NCBI GenBank assembly: GCA_016234845.1
Contig: JACRNP010000034.1
Location: 1-39,763, forward strand
DNA: 39,763 nt
DNA from: Deltaproteobacteria bacterium
GTDB taxonomy: Bacteria; Desulfobacterota; Deferrimicrobia; Deferrimicrobiales; Deferrimicrobiaceae
Direction: 5' to 3'
Shown: piece by piece, positions 1 to 8,177 of the stretch
How positions within the stretch are numbered: the first letter of the stretch is position 1
Layout: the number at the start of each line of letters is the position of its first letter
The notes under the pieces: model-generated
What the model was told of the DNA's origin: nothing
Database searches by the model: none
Seen by the model: only the letters and a program-made list of their open reading frames with translations
Made by a program: the position numbers and the translations under genes

Positions 1-519
1 AAGGTGAACACGGCCGGGGTCATCCCGCCGATCTTCGCGTCGTCGATCCTGCTCTTCCCGGCGACGATCGCGAATTTCATCAAGCACCCGGTGACCCAGT
101 CGGTCTCCAACGCGCTGACGCCGGGCAGCGTCGCGTACGAAGTGCTCTACATGGCGTTCATCATCTTCTTCTGCTACTTCTACACGGCGGTCACCTTCAA
201 CCCGGTCGACGTCGCCGACAACATGAAGAAGTACGGAGGCTTCGTCCCCGGGATCCGGCCCGGGAAGAAGACGGCCGAATACATCGACAAGATCCTGACG
301 CGGATCACCCTCGGCGGGGCGCTCTACATCGCCGCCATCTGCGTGCTTCCGAGCATCCTCATCGCCCGTTTCAACGTCCCGTTCTACTTCGGCGGGACCG
401 GGCTCCTCATCGTCGTGGGCGTCGCGATGGACACGATCCAGCAGATCGAATCCCACCTGATCACCCGGCACTACGAGGGATTCCTCAAGAAAGGCCAGAT
501 GAAGGGAAGGAGGGGATAG
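1..519 (+). CDS. secY: SecY preprotein translocase subunit, C-terminal part (5' end outside window)
   Basis: C-terminal portion of SecY, the pore subunit of the SecYEG translocon in the inner membrane. The frame is open from base 1, so the gene continues upstream; the GTG at 4 is an internal codon, not the start. The visible 172 residues start with the conserved [13 protein letters not shown] stretch and contain hydrophobic segments at roughly 12-26, 46-65, 100-122 and 126-142, matching the last transmembrane helices of the family. The cytoplasmic loop with [16 protein letters not shown] lies between them. The basic tail [10 protein letters not shown] is typical. adk follows after 4 nt, the usual secY-adk-map-infA order of a spc operon. 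Confidence 0.96.
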   Translation, partial: KVNTAGVIPPIFASSILLFPATIANFIKHPVTQSVSNALTPGSVAYEVLYMAFIIFFCYFYTAVTFNPVDVADNMKKYGGFVPGIRPGKKTAEYIDKILTRITLGGALYIAAICVLPSILIARFNVPFYFGGTGLLIVVGVAMDTIQQIESHLITRHYEGFLKKGQMKGRRG

Positions 520-523
520 GACG

Positions 524-1168
524 ATGATGGGGATCATACTCCTTGGCCCCCCCGGTGCGGGGAAGGGCACGCAGGCGAAGAAACTCACTTCGACGTTCTC
601 CATCCCGCAGATCTCCACGGGGGACATGCTCCGGGAAGCGGTGAAGAACGGGACCGAACTCGGGAAGAAGGCGAAGTCGTTCATGGACGCCGGAGGCCTC
701 GTCCCGGACGAGGTGGTCATCGGCATCGTGAAGGAGAGGCTCGCCGCCGCGGACTGCTCGAAGGGGTTCATCCTGGACGGGTTCCCCCGGACGATCCCGC
801 AGGCCCAGGCGCTGGACCGCGTCGTGAAGGAGTTGGGCAAGGAGATCCGGTTCGTCCTCTCCCTCGATGTCGACCAGAAGGAACTGATGGAGCGCCTCTG
901 CGGCCGTAGGACCTGCACCGGGTGCGGCGCGATGTACCACGTCACGTTCAACGCCCCGAAGGCCGACGGGAAGTGCGACAAGTGCTCCGCCCCCCTGATC
1001 CAGCGGGACGACGACCGCGAGGAAACCATCAAGAACCGGCTGGTCAACTACAACAAGGCGACCGCCCCGCTGCTCGACTACTACAAGAGCACCGGGAAGA
1101 TCCGCACGGTCATGGCGTCGGGAGAGATCGACACCATCTACGGCAACATCGTAAAGATCCTCCAGTAG
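524..1168 (+). CDS. adk: Adenylate kinase, zinc-type LID
   Basis: Adenylate kinase (ATP + AMP = 2 ADP), cytoplasmic, 214 aa, normal length for the long bacterial form. The P-loop GPPGAGKGT spans residues 8-16. The NMP-binding part includes STGDMLR and GFPRTIPQAQ. The LID domain carries four cysteines, C131/C134/C151/C154, so it is the zinc-stabilised LID type rather than the enterobacterial one. Two ATGs stand in tandem at 524 and 527; a purine-rich AGGAGGGG upstream serves either, and the second would give the more usual MGIILLGPPG start. The gene lies between secY (4-nt gap) and map (3-nt gap) and is almost certainly cotranscribed with them. Confidence 0.97.
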   Translation: MMGIILLGPPGAGKGTQAKKLTSTFSIPQISTGDMLREAVKNGTELGKKAKSFMDAGGLVPDEVVIGIVKERLAAADCSKGFILDGFPRTIPQAQALDRVVKELGKEIRFVLSLDVDQKELMERLCGRRTCTGCGAMYHVTFNAPKADGKCDKCSAPLIQRDDDREETIKNRLVNYNKATAPLLDYYKSTGKIRTVMASGEIDTIYGNIVKILQ

Positions 1169-1171
1169 GGG

Positions 1172-1921
1172 ATGATCCTGATCAAGTCGCCCCGGGAGAT
1201 CGAGGCGATGAGGCGCGCGGGCGCCGTGGTAGGACGGTTCTTTGAAGAGGTGAGGACGTTGGTACGGCCCGGGGTGACCACCGGATCCCTGGAGGAGTTC
1301 GCCGACCGCTTCATCGCGCAAAACGGCGTGCGGAGCGCCTTCAAGGGATACATGGGATATCCGGCGCACCTGTGCACCTCCGTGAACGAGGAGGTGGTCC
1401 ACGGGATCCCGTCGAGCGCCCGGGCCGTTCGCGAAGGGGATATCCTGAGCATCGACTTCGGGGTTTTCCTCGACGGGTTCTTCGGCGACTCGGCGAAGAC
1501 GTTCGCGGTCGGGGAGGTCGACGATCTCTCCCGCCGGCTCATGGAGGCGACGGAGCGGTCCCTCGCCGCCGCCATCCTCGAGACGCGGCCCGGCAAGCGG
1601 CTGGGGGACGTATCCGAGGCGGTCCAGTCGGTGGTGGAGTCGGCCGGTTTTTCTGTCGTCCGGGACTTCGTCGGACACGGGATCGGCCGCGCGATGCACG
1701 AGGATCCGCAGGTTCCCAATTTCGGCAAGGGCGGCACCGGGCCGAAACTGCTGCCCGGGATGGTGCTGGCCATCGAGCCGATGGTCAACGCGGGGGGATG
1801 GGCGGTGGAAGTGCTGTCGGACGGTTGGACGGTGGTGAGCCGGGACCGGTCGCGATCCGCGCACTTCGAGCACACCGTCGCGGTAACGGAAACGGGGGCG
1901 GAAATATTAAGTCTTCCGTGA
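1172..1921 (+). CDS. map: Methionine aminopeptidase, type I
   Basis: Removes the N-terminal methionine from nascent proteins; cytoplasmic metalloenzyme. The 249-aa length fits type Ia MetAPs without the N-terminal zinc-finger extension. Expected metal ligands are visible in order: the first Asp in SIDFGVFLDGFF, the second in GDSAKTF, the His of VGHGIGRAMHEDP, the Glu of AIEPMVN and the Glu of FEHTVAVTE. The substrate His is in the YPAHLCTSVNEEVVHGIP block. The ATG at 1172 lies 3 nt after the adk stop, with a weak GTAGGGG ribosome site overlapping the adk end. The gene sits in the canonical adk-map-infA order. Confidence 0.97.
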   Translation: MILIKSPREIEAMRRAGAVVGRFFEEVRTLVRPGVTTGSLEEFADRFIAQNGVRSAFKGYMGYPAHLCTSVNEEVVHGIPSSARAVREGDILSIDFGVFLDGFFGDSAKTFAVGEVDDLSRRLMEATERSLAAAILETRPGKRLGDVSEAVQSVVESAGFSVVRDFVGHGIGRAMHEDPQVPNFGKGGTGPKLLPGMVLAIEPMVNAGGWAVEVLSDGWTVVSRDRSRSAHFEHTVAVTETGAEILSLP

Positions 1922-1959
1922 AGGGAACGGCGGCAAGAGAAGGATAAACAAAGGGATAT

Positions 1960-2178
1960 ATGTCAAAAGAAGAAGCGATAGAAATCGAGGGAACGGTGAT
2001 CGAACCGCTCCCGAACGCCATGTTCCGGGTGGAGCTCGACAACAAGATGAAGGTGCTGGCCCATATTTCCGGGAAGATGCGGATGCATTTCATCAAGATC
2101 CTCCCGGGGGACCGGGTCACGGTCCAACTGACTCCGTACGACCTGACCCGGGGCCGGATCGTCTACCGATCGAAGTGA
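1960..2178 (+). CDS. infA: Translation initiation factor IF-1
   Basis: 72-aa single OB-fold protein that binds the 30S A site during initiation together with IF-2 and IF-3. The sequence has the family signature: [20 protein letters not shown] at the start, then [20 protein letters not shown] and a [20 protein letters not shown] end. The length is the standard 72 residues. An AAAGGG sits a few bases before the ATG. The gene lies between map and rpmJ, as is usual in a spc-operon end. Confidence 0.98.
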   Translation: MSKEEAIEIEGTVIEPLPNAMFRVELDNKMKVLAHISGKMRMHFIKILPGDRVTVQLTPYDLTRGRIVYRSK

Positions 2179-2191
2179 AAAGGGGAGCGAA

Positions 2192-2305
2192 ATGAAAGTC
2201 AGGCCATCGGTGCGGAAGGTATGCGCCAAGTGCAAGGTCATCCGGCGGAAGGGCGTCGTCCGGATCATCTGCGAAAACCCCAAGCACAAGCAGCGCCAGG
2301 GCTAG
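2192..2305 (+). CDS. rpmJ: 50S ribosomal protein L36
   Basis: 37-aa ribosomal protein L36 (bL36) of the large subunit. The reading frame [20 protein letters not shown] ... [12 protein letters not shown] carries the zinc-ribbon ligands C11, C14, C27 and H32, so this is the zinc-binding C+ form. An AAGGGGAGCG purine stretch lies directly upstream of the ATG. It is placed between infA and rpsM, its standard position. The presence of the C+ form suggests zinc is normally sufficient; a zinc-free paralogue, if any, would be elsewhere. Confidence 0.96.
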   Translation: MKVRPSVRKVCAKCKVIRRKGVVRIICENPKHKQRQG

Positions 2306-2337
2306 GCGCTTCATTCGAACGCCCAGGAGGACAAAGG

Positions 2338-2721
2338 TTGGCACGCATAGCGGGAGTGGACATTCCCAAGACGAAGAAGATCGGAACCGCCCTGACGTAC
2401 ATCTACGGGATCGGTCCGACGACGGCCGTCAAGATCCTGGAAGAGGCGCGCGTGTCGGCCGACCTCCGGACGACCTCCCTCACGGAGGACCAGGTCGCGC
2501 GGATCCGCGACGTGATCGACGCCAACTATCGCGTCGAGGGGGACCTGCGCAAGGAAATCTCCATGAACATCAAGCGGCTGATGGACCTGGGGAGCTACCG
2601 GGGACTCCGTCACCGGAAGGGTCTGCCGGCGAGGGGACAGCGCACCCATACCAACGCCCGCACGCGCAAGGGACCCCGGAAGGGCGCCGTCGCCAAGAAG
2701 AAGGAAGCAACCAAGAAATAG
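2338..2721 (+). CDS. rpsM: 30S ribosomal protein S13
   Basis: S13 (uS13) of the small-subunit head, which contacts P-site tRNA and the L5 bridge. I choose the TTG start at 2338 because a perfect AGGAGG lies at 2325-2330 and the product then begins (M)[15 protein letters not shown], the family N-terminus; the frame is open further upstream but that part overlaps rpmJ. The protein is 127 aa, slightly longer than the usual 118-126. The helix-two-turn-helix motif and the C-terminal [20 protein letters not shown] are intact, ending in a Lys-rich tail. First gene of the classical alpha-operon set (rpsM-rpsK-rpsD-rpoA-rplQ). Confidence 0.96.
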   Translation: MARIAGVDIPKTKKIGTALTYIYGIGPTTAVKILEEARVSADLRTTSLTEDQVARIRDVIDANYRVEGDLRKEISMNIKRLMDLGSYRGLRHRKGLPARGQRTHTNARTRKGPRKGAVAKKKEATKK

Positions 2722-2731
2722 CGGAGGATCG

Positions 2732-3121
2732 ATGGCAACGCCGAAGAAGAAGGGGAAGAGGAAGGTCCGCAGGAACGTGCCCGTGGGCGTCGCCCACATC
2801 CAGGCGACCTTCAACAACACGATCATCACGATCACCGACCCGGACGGGAACACCCTGGCTTGGGCCAGCGCGGGCGCCAAGGGATTCAAGGGGTCGAGGA
2901 AGAGCACCCCGTTCGCCGCGACGGTGGCGGCGGAGGACGTGGCGAAGAAGGCGATGGACTGCGGGGTGAACACCGTGACCGTGCACATCAAGGGGCCCGG
3001 TTCCGGCCGGGAGGCCGCGCTGCGGACTCTCCAGGCGTCCGGGCTGAAGGTCAACTATATCCGGGACGTGACGCCCATCCCCCACAACGGCTGCCGGCCG
3101 CCGAAGCGGCGTCGCGTGTGA
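2732..3121 (+). CDS. rpsK: 30S ribosomal protein S11
   Basis: S11 (uS11) of the 30S platform, near the Shine-Dalgarno helix. 129 aa, normal length. Recognisable blocks are [57 protein letters not shown] and the invariant C-terminus [21 protein letters not shown] site precedes the ATG. The gene starts 10 nt after rpsM. Confidence 0.97.
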   Translation: MATPKKKGKRKVRRNVPVGVAHIQATFNNTIITITDPDGNTLAWASAGAKGFKGSRKSTPFAATVAAEDVAKKAMDCGVNTVTVHIKGPGSGREAALRTLQASGLKVNYIRDVTPIPHNGCRPPKRRRV

Positions 3122-3166
3122 AGGGATAACCGCCCCACCTTTCAAGGGACAAGGAGGACATTTTCT

Positions 3167-3793
3167 TTGGCAAGGTATCGTGAGGCCGTTTGCAGGCTGT
3201 GTCGTCGGGAGGGCGTGGAGCTCTACCTGAAGGGGGATCGCTGCTTCACCGACAAGTGCGCGATCAAGAGAAGGGGATACCCGCCGGGGCAGCATGGTCA
3301 GCGCCGTCCGAAGCACAGCGACTACGGCGTCCAGCTCCGGGAGAAGCAGAAGGCGAAGAGGATCTACGGCCTCCTCGAGCGGCAGTTCCGGAACTATTTC
3401 GAGAAGGCCGAACGGATGAAGGGGAAGACCGGCGACAACCTGCTGATCCTCCTGGAGCGGCGTCTGGACAGCGTCGTCTACAAGCTGGGATTCGCGCAGA
3501 CCCGCCGGGAAAGCCGGCAGATCGTTCGTCACGGCCACTTCGTCGTCAACGGCCGGAAGGTGAACATCCCGTCGTTCCTCGTGCGGGCGGGAGACGCGGT
3601 CGAACTGAGGGAAAAGAGCCGGAAGATCCCCAACGTCAACGAGGCGCTCGACGCGGTCGTCCGAAAAGGGATTCCGCCCTGGCTCGAGCTCGATCGGGAA
3701 AGCTTCCGGGGAACCGTCAAGGCGCTACCGGCGCGGGCGGACATCCAGGAGCCGATCCAGGAGCAGCTGATCGTCGAGCTCTACTCGAAGTAA
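3167..3793 (+). CDS. rpsD: 30S ribosomal protein S4, zinc-binding form
   Basis: S4 (uS4), a primary 16S rRNA-binding assembly protein and in enterobacteria the translational repressor of the alpha operon. The TTG start at 3167 gives (M)[15 protein letters not shown], with AAGGAGG at 3151-3157 as ribosome site. The 208-aa protein has N-terminal C9/C12/C26/C31 (CRLC...CFTDKC), the zinc-binding variant. The S4 RNA-binding domain follows at about 97-160 ([39 protein letters not shown]). It ends with the conserved [12 protein letters not shown] see no obvious alpha-operon-type pseudoknot, but did not fold the leader. Confidence 0.97.
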   Translation: MARYREAVCRLCRREGVELYLKGDRCFTDKCAIKRRGYPPGQHGQRRPKHSDYGVQLREKQKAKRIYGLLERQFRNYFEKAERMKGKTGDNLLILLERRLDSVVYKLGFAQTRRESRQIVRHGHFVVNGRKVNIPSFLVRAGDAVELREKSRKIPNVNEALDAVVRKGIPPWLELDRESFRGTVKALPARADIQEPIQEQLIVELYSK

Positions 3794-3823
3794 ACCTCTT
3801 TTGGGGCAGGAGAAGGGGGAATA

Positions 3824-4831
3824 ATGTTTCAGAGAAACTGGAAGCAGCTCATCAAGCCGCGCCGCATCGACGTGCAGACCGATACGGCGACGTTCAACTA
3901 CGGGAAGTTCGTGGCCGAACCGCTGGAGAGAGGGTTCGGAACCACACTGGGCAACGCGCTCCGCCGGATCCTTCTCTCCTCCCTCCAGGGCGGGGCGATC
4001 ACCTCGGTCCGCATCGAGGGCGTGCAGCACGAATTCTCCACGATGACCGGCGTCGTCGAGGACGTGACCGACATCGTCCTGAACCTGAAGGAGATCCGCC
4101 TCCGCATGCATTCCCCGGAGCAGCGGATCCTCCTCCTGGAGGCGAAGGGGCCGCGTCGCGTCAAGGCGTCCGACATTTCGACCGATCCGATGGTGGAGAT
4201 CCTGAACCGCGACCACCACATCGCCGAGCTCTCCGACAACGCCACGCTGAAGATGGAGCTCACGGTCCGGATGGGGAAAGGGTACGTTTCCGCCGAGCGG
4301 AACCTGGAGGAGAACTCCCCGATCGGGACCATCCCGATCGACGCGATCTTCTCGCCGATCCGCAAGGTGAACTTCACGGTGACGAACGCCCGCGTCGGGC
4401 AGCAGACCGACTACGACCGCCTGACCCTCGAGGTCTGGACCGACGGGTCCGTCCTTCCGGCCGACGCGGTCGCCTACGCGGCGAAGATCCTGAAGGACCA
4501 GCTGACCGTCTTCATCAACTTCGACGACGAGGCGGAGATGCCGGACGAGCCGGTGCGCCTCGACGAGGGGACCGGAAACGAGAACCTGTACAAGCCGGTC
4601 GAGGAGCTGGAGCTTTCCGTCCGCGCCTACAACTGCCTGAAGAACGCGGATATCAAGTTCATCGGCGAGCTGGTCCAGCGGTCCGAGCAGGAGATGCTGA
4701 AGACCAAGAACTTCGGGAAGAAGAGCCTGAACGAGATCAAGGAGGTCCTCGTGGGTATGGGGCTCTCCCTCGGGATGAAGGTCGACGGTTTTTCCCCGGA
4801 GAAGTACAGCCCGCCGCGGGAAGAGGATTGA
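3824..4831 (+). CDS. rpoA: DNA-directed RNA polymerase alpha subunit
   Basis: Alpha subunit of RNA polymerase, the scaffold of core assembly and the target of UP elements and activators. 335 aa. The N-terminal dimerisation domain contains [38 protein letters not shown] and [16 protein letters not shown] charged linker around residues 235-255 is followed by the C-terminal domain ([20 protein letters not shown], then [17 protein letters not shown]), which carries the DNA-contacting helix-hairpin-helix. GCAGGAGAAGGGGG upstream of the ATG is a strong ribosome site. Located between rpsD and rplQ as in most bacteria. Confidence 0.98.
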   Translation: MFQRNWKQLIKPRRIDVQTDTATFNYGKFVAEPLERGFGTTLGNALRRILLSSLQGGAITSVRIEGVQHEFSTMTGVVEDVTDIVLNLKEIRLRMHSPEQRILLLEAKGPRRVKASDISTDPMVEILNRDHHIAELSDNATLKMELTVRMGKGYVSAERNLEENSPIGTIPIDAIFSPIRKVNFTVTNARVGQQTDYDRLTLEVWTDGSVLPADAVAYAAKILKDQLTVFINFDDEAEMPDEPVRLDEGTGNENLYKPVEELELSVRAYNCLKNADIKFIGELVQRSEQEMLKTKNFGKKSLNEIKEVLVGMGLSLGMKVDGFSPEKYSPPREED

Positions 4832-4857
4832 CCAACTGAACCAGACGAGGATGCCCA

Positions 4858-5421
4858 ATGCGCCACGCGAATGACCACCGGAAACTGGGAAGGAGCCCTT
4901 CGCACCGGAAGGCGCTCCTGCGGAACCTGATGAACAGCCTGGTATTGGCCGAGCGGATCGAGACCACCGTACCGAAGGCGAAGGAGCTGCGTCCGCTGGC
5001 GGACCGCCTCATCACGCTCGGAAAACGCGGAACCCTGCACGCGAGGCGGCGGGCCTTCGCCCTCCTGAGCAGCAAGGGCGCGACCGACAAGCTGTTCGAG
5101 ACGCTTTCCGGCCGTTTTTCGTCGCGGGACGGCGGCTACACGCGGATCGTCCGCACCGGATTCCGGCCGGGGGACGGAGCGGAGATGGCGATCCTCGAGT
5201 ACTTGCCGGCCGAGGAGAAGAAGGCGGGCGCCAAGGGCAAGAAAAAGAGGAAGGCGCCGGCGCGGAAAACCGCGGAGAAGGCGGCCCCGGCGAAGAAAGG
5301 TTCCGCGGCCGGGGAAAAAGCCACGAAGACCGCGAAGGCCAAGGGTAAGGTCGCCGACGGGGAAAAGAAGGCGAAACCCTCTCGCGCCCCGAGAAAGAAG
5401 AAGCCCGCGGAAGGGGAGTGA
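4858..5421 (+). CDS. rplQ: 50S ribosomal protein L17 with long basic C-terminal tail
   Basis: L17 (bL17), located near the peptide exit tunnel. Residues 1 to about 116 match the family: [58 protein letters not shown] and a final MAILEYL. Typical bacterial L17 ends about there (115-130 aa), whereas this protein has 187 aa. The extra ~67 residues are almost only K, A, P, G, E, R and T, with repeated KKxAPA-like units resembling histone H1/AlgP-type tails. The codon and base composition continues that of the core, so it is an extension rather than a frameshift. Last gene of the ribosomal operon; a terminator follows 35 nt downstream. Confidence 0.95.
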   Translation: MRHANDHRKLGRSPSHRKALLRNLMNSLVLAERIETTVPKAKELRPLADRLITLGKRGTLHARRRAFALLSSKGATDKLFETLSGRFSSRDGGYTRIVRTGFRPGDGAEMAILEYLPAEEKKAGAKGKKKRKAPARKTAEKAAPAKKGSAAGEKATKTAKAKGKVADGEKKAKPSRAPRKKKPAEGE

Positions 5422-5456
5422 TTCCGCCCGCGCCGGCGATCCGGACAGGAACGACG

Positions 5457-5487
5457 AAACGGCCCTTCGGGGCCGTTTTTATTTTTC
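5457..5487 (+). terminator. Rho-independent terminator of the ribosomal operon
   Basis: AACGGCCC TTCG GGGCCGTT hairpin: nine pairs from 5457-5465 with 5470-5478, closed by the extra-stable C(UUCG)G tetraloop at 5466-5469, followed by a T-rich run to 5486 interrupted by one A. It ends the rplQ transcript and abuts the -35 element of the next promoter. Confidence 0.93.
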
Positions 5488-5517
5488 TTGACCCGCCCCC
5501 GGGCCGGGCTGTAACAT
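5488..5517 (+). promoter_or_regulatory. Candidate sigma70 promoter of the fur-feoB operon
   Basis: TTGACC at 5488-5493 (5 of 6 to the -35 consensus) and TAACAT at 5512-5517 (4 of 6 to the -10) are separated by 18 nt. The predicted transcription start, about 5524, falls inside the Fur box. No other convincing promoter is seen before the next large gap, so this may drive much of the downstream cluster. Confidence 0.65.
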
Positions 5518-5536
5518 GAAATTGAAAATCATCTTC
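5518..5536 (+). promoter_or_regulatory. Fur box (predicted operator)
   Basis: GAAATTGAAAATCATCTTC matches 14 of 19 positions of the classical GATAATGATAATCATTATC Fur operator, including an intact central A-ATCAT. It lies directly 3' of the -10 and 17 nt before the TTG start of the fur-family gene. Binding there would block the start site, so autoregulation and iron repression of feoB are the natural reading (inference). Confidence 0.7.
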
Positions 5537-5553
5537 ATCATGAGGTAATCCCC

Positions 5554-5997
5554 TTGAAGCGGCTGCTGAACCGGATCGACCGCGAGATCCAGGAAGCGGG
5601 CGGCAAGAGAAGCCGCAGCCGCTCGGCCGTGATGGAGCAGTTCTTCCACGGACGCGACCATCTCACGGTCGACGAGCTTACGGCCGCCGTACGGGAGAAA
5701 TCCTCCCGCGTGGGCGCCGTCACGGTGTACAGGACCCTCAAGCTGCTCGTGCGGATGGGCTACGCCAAGGAGGTCGATTTCGGGCAGGGGGCCAAGCGGT
5801 ACGAGAACAACCTGGTATCCCACCACGACCACCTGGTTTGCCGGAAGTGCGCCTCCGTGACCGAGTTCGAGGACCCGGACATCGAGAAATTCCAGGATCG
5901 GGTCACCCGGCGGCACGGATTCCGTCCGACGACGCATCGTCTCGAGATCTACGGCTTCTGCCGGAAATGCTCGCCGGAAGGGAGGAGGAAATCGTGA
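5554..5997 (+). CDS. fur: Fur-family ferric uptake regulator
   Basis: Metal-dependent DNA-binding repressor of the Fur family, 147 aa. The N-terminal winged helix spans about residues 10-83, with the recognition helix around VGAVTVYRTLKLL. The metal-sensing dimer domain follows, with the HHDH cluster (H90-H93), two CxxC pairs at C96/C99 and C136/C139 for structural zinc, and H121 and H128. The pattern is that of Fur rather than Nur or Irr, but PerR and Zur cannot be fully excluded from sequence alone. The TTG start at 5554 is chosen from the GAGG at 5542-5545. The stop overlaps the feoB GTG by 4 nt, and a Fur box precedes the gene, so it is probably autoregulated. Confidence 0.9.
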   Translation: MKRLLNRIDREIQEAGGKRSRSRSAVMEQFFHGRDHLTVDELTAAVREKSSRVGAVTVYRTLKLLVRMGYAKEVDFGQGAKRYENNLVSHHDHLVCRKCASVTEFEDPDIEKFQDRVTRRHGFRPTTHRLEIYGFCRKCSPEGRRKS

Positions 5998-7973
5998 CCT
6001 CCGTCCCCGGGGGCGGGAAAACGGTCGGCGGACCCGCGACGGTGATCCTCGTCGGGAACCCGAACGTGGGGAAAAGCGTCGTATTCGGCGCGTTGACCGG
6101 GCGCTACGTGAACGTCTCGAACTATCCCTGCACGACGGTGGAGGTCACCCGGGGAGAAGCCTCGGAACGGGGGAAGTCGTACGAGGTGATCGACACGCCC
6201 GGCGTCTACTCCCTTCACCCGATGTCGGAGGACGAGCGCGTCACGCGCGACATCCTGATGCGGGAGCCCGGCGCCAGGGTCCTGCAGGTGTGCGACGCCA
6301 AGAACATGCGTCGTTCGCTCCTGATCACCCTCCAGCTCTCCGAGATGGAACTGCCGCTCCTCCTCGCGGTCAACATGTCCGACGAGGCGAGGGACCGCGG
6401 AGTGATGCCGCGAATGGAGGCGATCGACGGGCGGCTTGGGGTCGCCGCCGTCCCGACGGTCGCCGTCCGGAAGAAGGGCACCGACCGGCTTCTGGCCCTC
6501 CTGGACCGAGCGAAGCCGGCGACCGTCCGCGTCCATTACGGCGAGCGGATCGAGGGCGCCGCCAAGCGGATGGCGGATCTGCTTCCGGCCGACGTGCCGT
6601 TGGGCAGGCGCTCGCTCGCGCTGATGCTCCTGTGCGGCGACGATTCCCTGACGCCATGGGTGACGGAGAACGTCGACCCGCTCCGGATCCGCGAGATCAA
6701 CGCCGTCCGGAACCGCCTCGTGGAGGAGATGGGGGAGGAGGTGGCGTACCGGGTGACCCAGACCCGTCTCGCGTGGATCGACCGGCTCCTCGAGGAGGCC
6801 GGGGTCGAACCGTCCCGCCCCGCCGGAAGGGATTTCGCGCAGGCGTTCGGGAAGTACGCGATGGATTCCGCATATGGGATCCCGATACTGCTCGGGGTGC
6901 TGACCCTGGCCTACCTGTTCGTCGGCCTGTTCGGGGCCGGCTACCTCGTGGACCTGCTGCAGGGCGCCGTGTTCGGGAGGTGGATCGTGCCGGCGGTCGG
7001 ACGGGCGGCCGATTTCGCACTGCCGTGGCCCCTGGCGCGCGATTTCCTCGTCGGTCCGTACGGGATGATCTCCATGGCCCTGTCGTACGCGGTGGCGATC
7101 GTATTGCCGATCGTCGGCACCTTCTTCCTCGGGTTCGGGATCCTCGAGGATTCGGGGTACCTTCCGAGGCTCGCCGTGATGGTCGACCGTCTGTTCCGGA
7201 AGATCGGGTGCAACGGAAAGGCGGTCCTGCCGATGGTCCTCGGCCTCGGATGCGACACGATGGCCACGCTCACCACCCGGATCCTGGAGACGCGGAAAGA
7301 GCGGCTGATCGTGACCCTCCTTCTCGCCCTCGGGGTGCCGTGCTCCGCCCAGCTGGGAGTGATCCTCGGCATGCTCTCGGACGTGGGGCCGGCCGGTACG
7401 GTCACCTGGCTCGCGATCCTGTCGGGCGTGATCCTCCTCGTCGGGTACCTCGCCGCGAAGGTCATTCCCGGCGACTCGGGCGATTTCATCCTGGAGATTC
7501 CTCCGATCCGGATGCCGCGGATCGGCAACCTCGTCGTGAAGACGATGGCGCGGATCGAGTGGTACCTGCGCGAAGCGGTCCCCCTCTTTCTCCTGGGCAC
7601 GTTCATCCTCTTCGTCGCGGACCGGATGGGGTGGCTCCTTTGGCTTCAGAAGGTCTCCGAGCCGCTGGTGGTCAACGCGCTCGACCTTCCCCCGAAGACG
7701 GCGGAGGCGTTCCTCATCGGGTTCCTGCGGCGCGACTACGGGGCCGCCGGGCTCTTCAGCATGGCGAAGGAGGGGATGCTCTCGCACCGCCAGGTGGTCG
7801 TCAGCCTCGTGACCATCACCCTGTTCATCCCGTGCCTCGCCAACTTCCTGGTGATCGTGAAGGAGCACGGCGGCAAGGTGGCCGCCGGAATGGCGCTGTT
7901 CATCTTCCCGTTCGCCCTGGTCGTCGGAACCGCCGTCAACTTCGCGGCCCGATGGCTCGGCGTCCGTTTCTAG
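5994..7973 (+). CDS. feoB: Ferrous iron transporter FeoB
   Basis: Inner-membrane Fe(II) transporter with an N-terminal GTPase, 659 aa from the GTG at 5994 (GGAGGAGG at 5981-5988; GTGA overlap with fur). G1 is GNPNVGKS at 21-28, followed by the FeoB-typical NYPCTTVE switch, DTPGVYSL (G3) and NMSDEA (G4 region). A helical GDI-like spacer follows, then about eight transmembrane segments from residue ~290. Within the membrane part, GCDTMATLTTRILETRKER, PCSAQLGV and FLRRDYGAAGLF correspond to the conserved Cys-containing pore motifs; the GCDTMAT form differs from the GCNVPA of E. coli. The protein is shorter than the 773-aa E. coli FeoB. No stand-alone FeoA gene is adjacent. Confidence 0.95.
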   Translation: MTSVPGGGKTVGGPATVILVGNPNVGKSVVFGALTGRYVNVSNYPCTTVEVTRGEASERGKSYEVIDTPGVYSLHPMSEDERVTRDILMREPGARVLQVCDAKNMRRSLLITLQLSEMELPLLLAVNMSDEARDRGVMPRMEAIDGRLGVAAVPTVAVRKKGTDRLLALLDRAKPATVRVHYGERIEGAAKRMADLLPADVPLGRRSLALMLLCGDDSLTPWVTENVDPLRIREINAVRNRLVEEMGEEVAYRVTQTRLAWIDRLLEEAGVEPSRPAGRDFAQAFGKYAMDSAYGIPILLGVLTLAYLFVGLFGAGYLVDLLQGAVFGRWIVPAVGRAADFALPWPLARDFLVGPYGMISMALSYAVAIVLPIVGTFFLGFGILEDSGYLPRLAVMVDRLFRKIGCNGKAVLPMVLGLGCDTMATLTTRILETRKERLIVTLLLALGVPCSAQLGVILGMLSDVGPAGTVTWLAILSGVILLVGYLAAKVIPGDSGDFILEIPPIRMPRIGNLVVKTMARIEWYLREAVPLFLLGTFILFVADRMGWLLWLQKVSEPLVVNALDLPPKTAEAFLIGFLRRDYGAAGLFSMAKEGMLSHRQVVVSLVTITLFIPCLANFLVIVKEHGGKVAAGMALFIFPFALVVGTAVNFAARWLGVRF

Positions 7974-7982
7974 GCTTTCGCC

Positions 7983-8177
7983 GTGGCGAAGACCATACGC
8001 TGCCCCCTGTGCGGTTTCGACATCGATCCGTCCGACAGGGGATGCCGCTCGGGTTGCCCTTTGGGCGCGAACTGCTCCCTTGTCTGCTGTCCCAGATGCC
8101 GGTACTCTTTCCCCATGCCGGAATCGAAGGTGATCCGGTTCCTCCAATCCCTGTTCCCGAAAGGACCCGGGAAATGA
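7983..8177 (+). CDS. Small Cys-rich protein of the feo locus
   Basis: 64-aa protein with eight cysteines in its first 39 residues: C7, C10, C21, C25, C31, C35, C36 and C39. The CPLC and CPRC pairs at the two ends look like a zinc ribbon or an Fe-S/Fe(II) site; four further Cys lie between them. The C-terminal part (KVIRFLQSLFPKGPGK) is a short amphipathic basic segment. No signal peptide or membrane helix is seen, so it should be cytoplasmic. The GTG start is 9 nt after feoB, and the stop overlaps the next ATG by 4 nt. I know similar short Cys-rich ORFs beside feoB in related bacteria but no established function; a FeoC-like accessory role is a guess. Confidence 0.75.
   Translation: MAKTIRCPLCGFDIDPSDRGCRSGCPLGANCSLVCCPRCRYSFPMPESKVIRFLQSLFPKGPGK

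Noticed and set aside
4-6. GTG at base 4 as the start of secY
   Set aside because: The visible protein begins in the middle of the SecY family; the true start lies upstream of the window.
5949-8147. 732-codon open frame on the minus strand opposite feoB, and similar long minus-strand frames (e.g. 19863-21911, 32494-34560, 34446-36398)
   Set aside because: They lie fully antisense to strongly conserved genes, show no recognisable domains and have the Arg/Pro/Gly/His-rich composition expected from GC-rich codon bias on the other strand.
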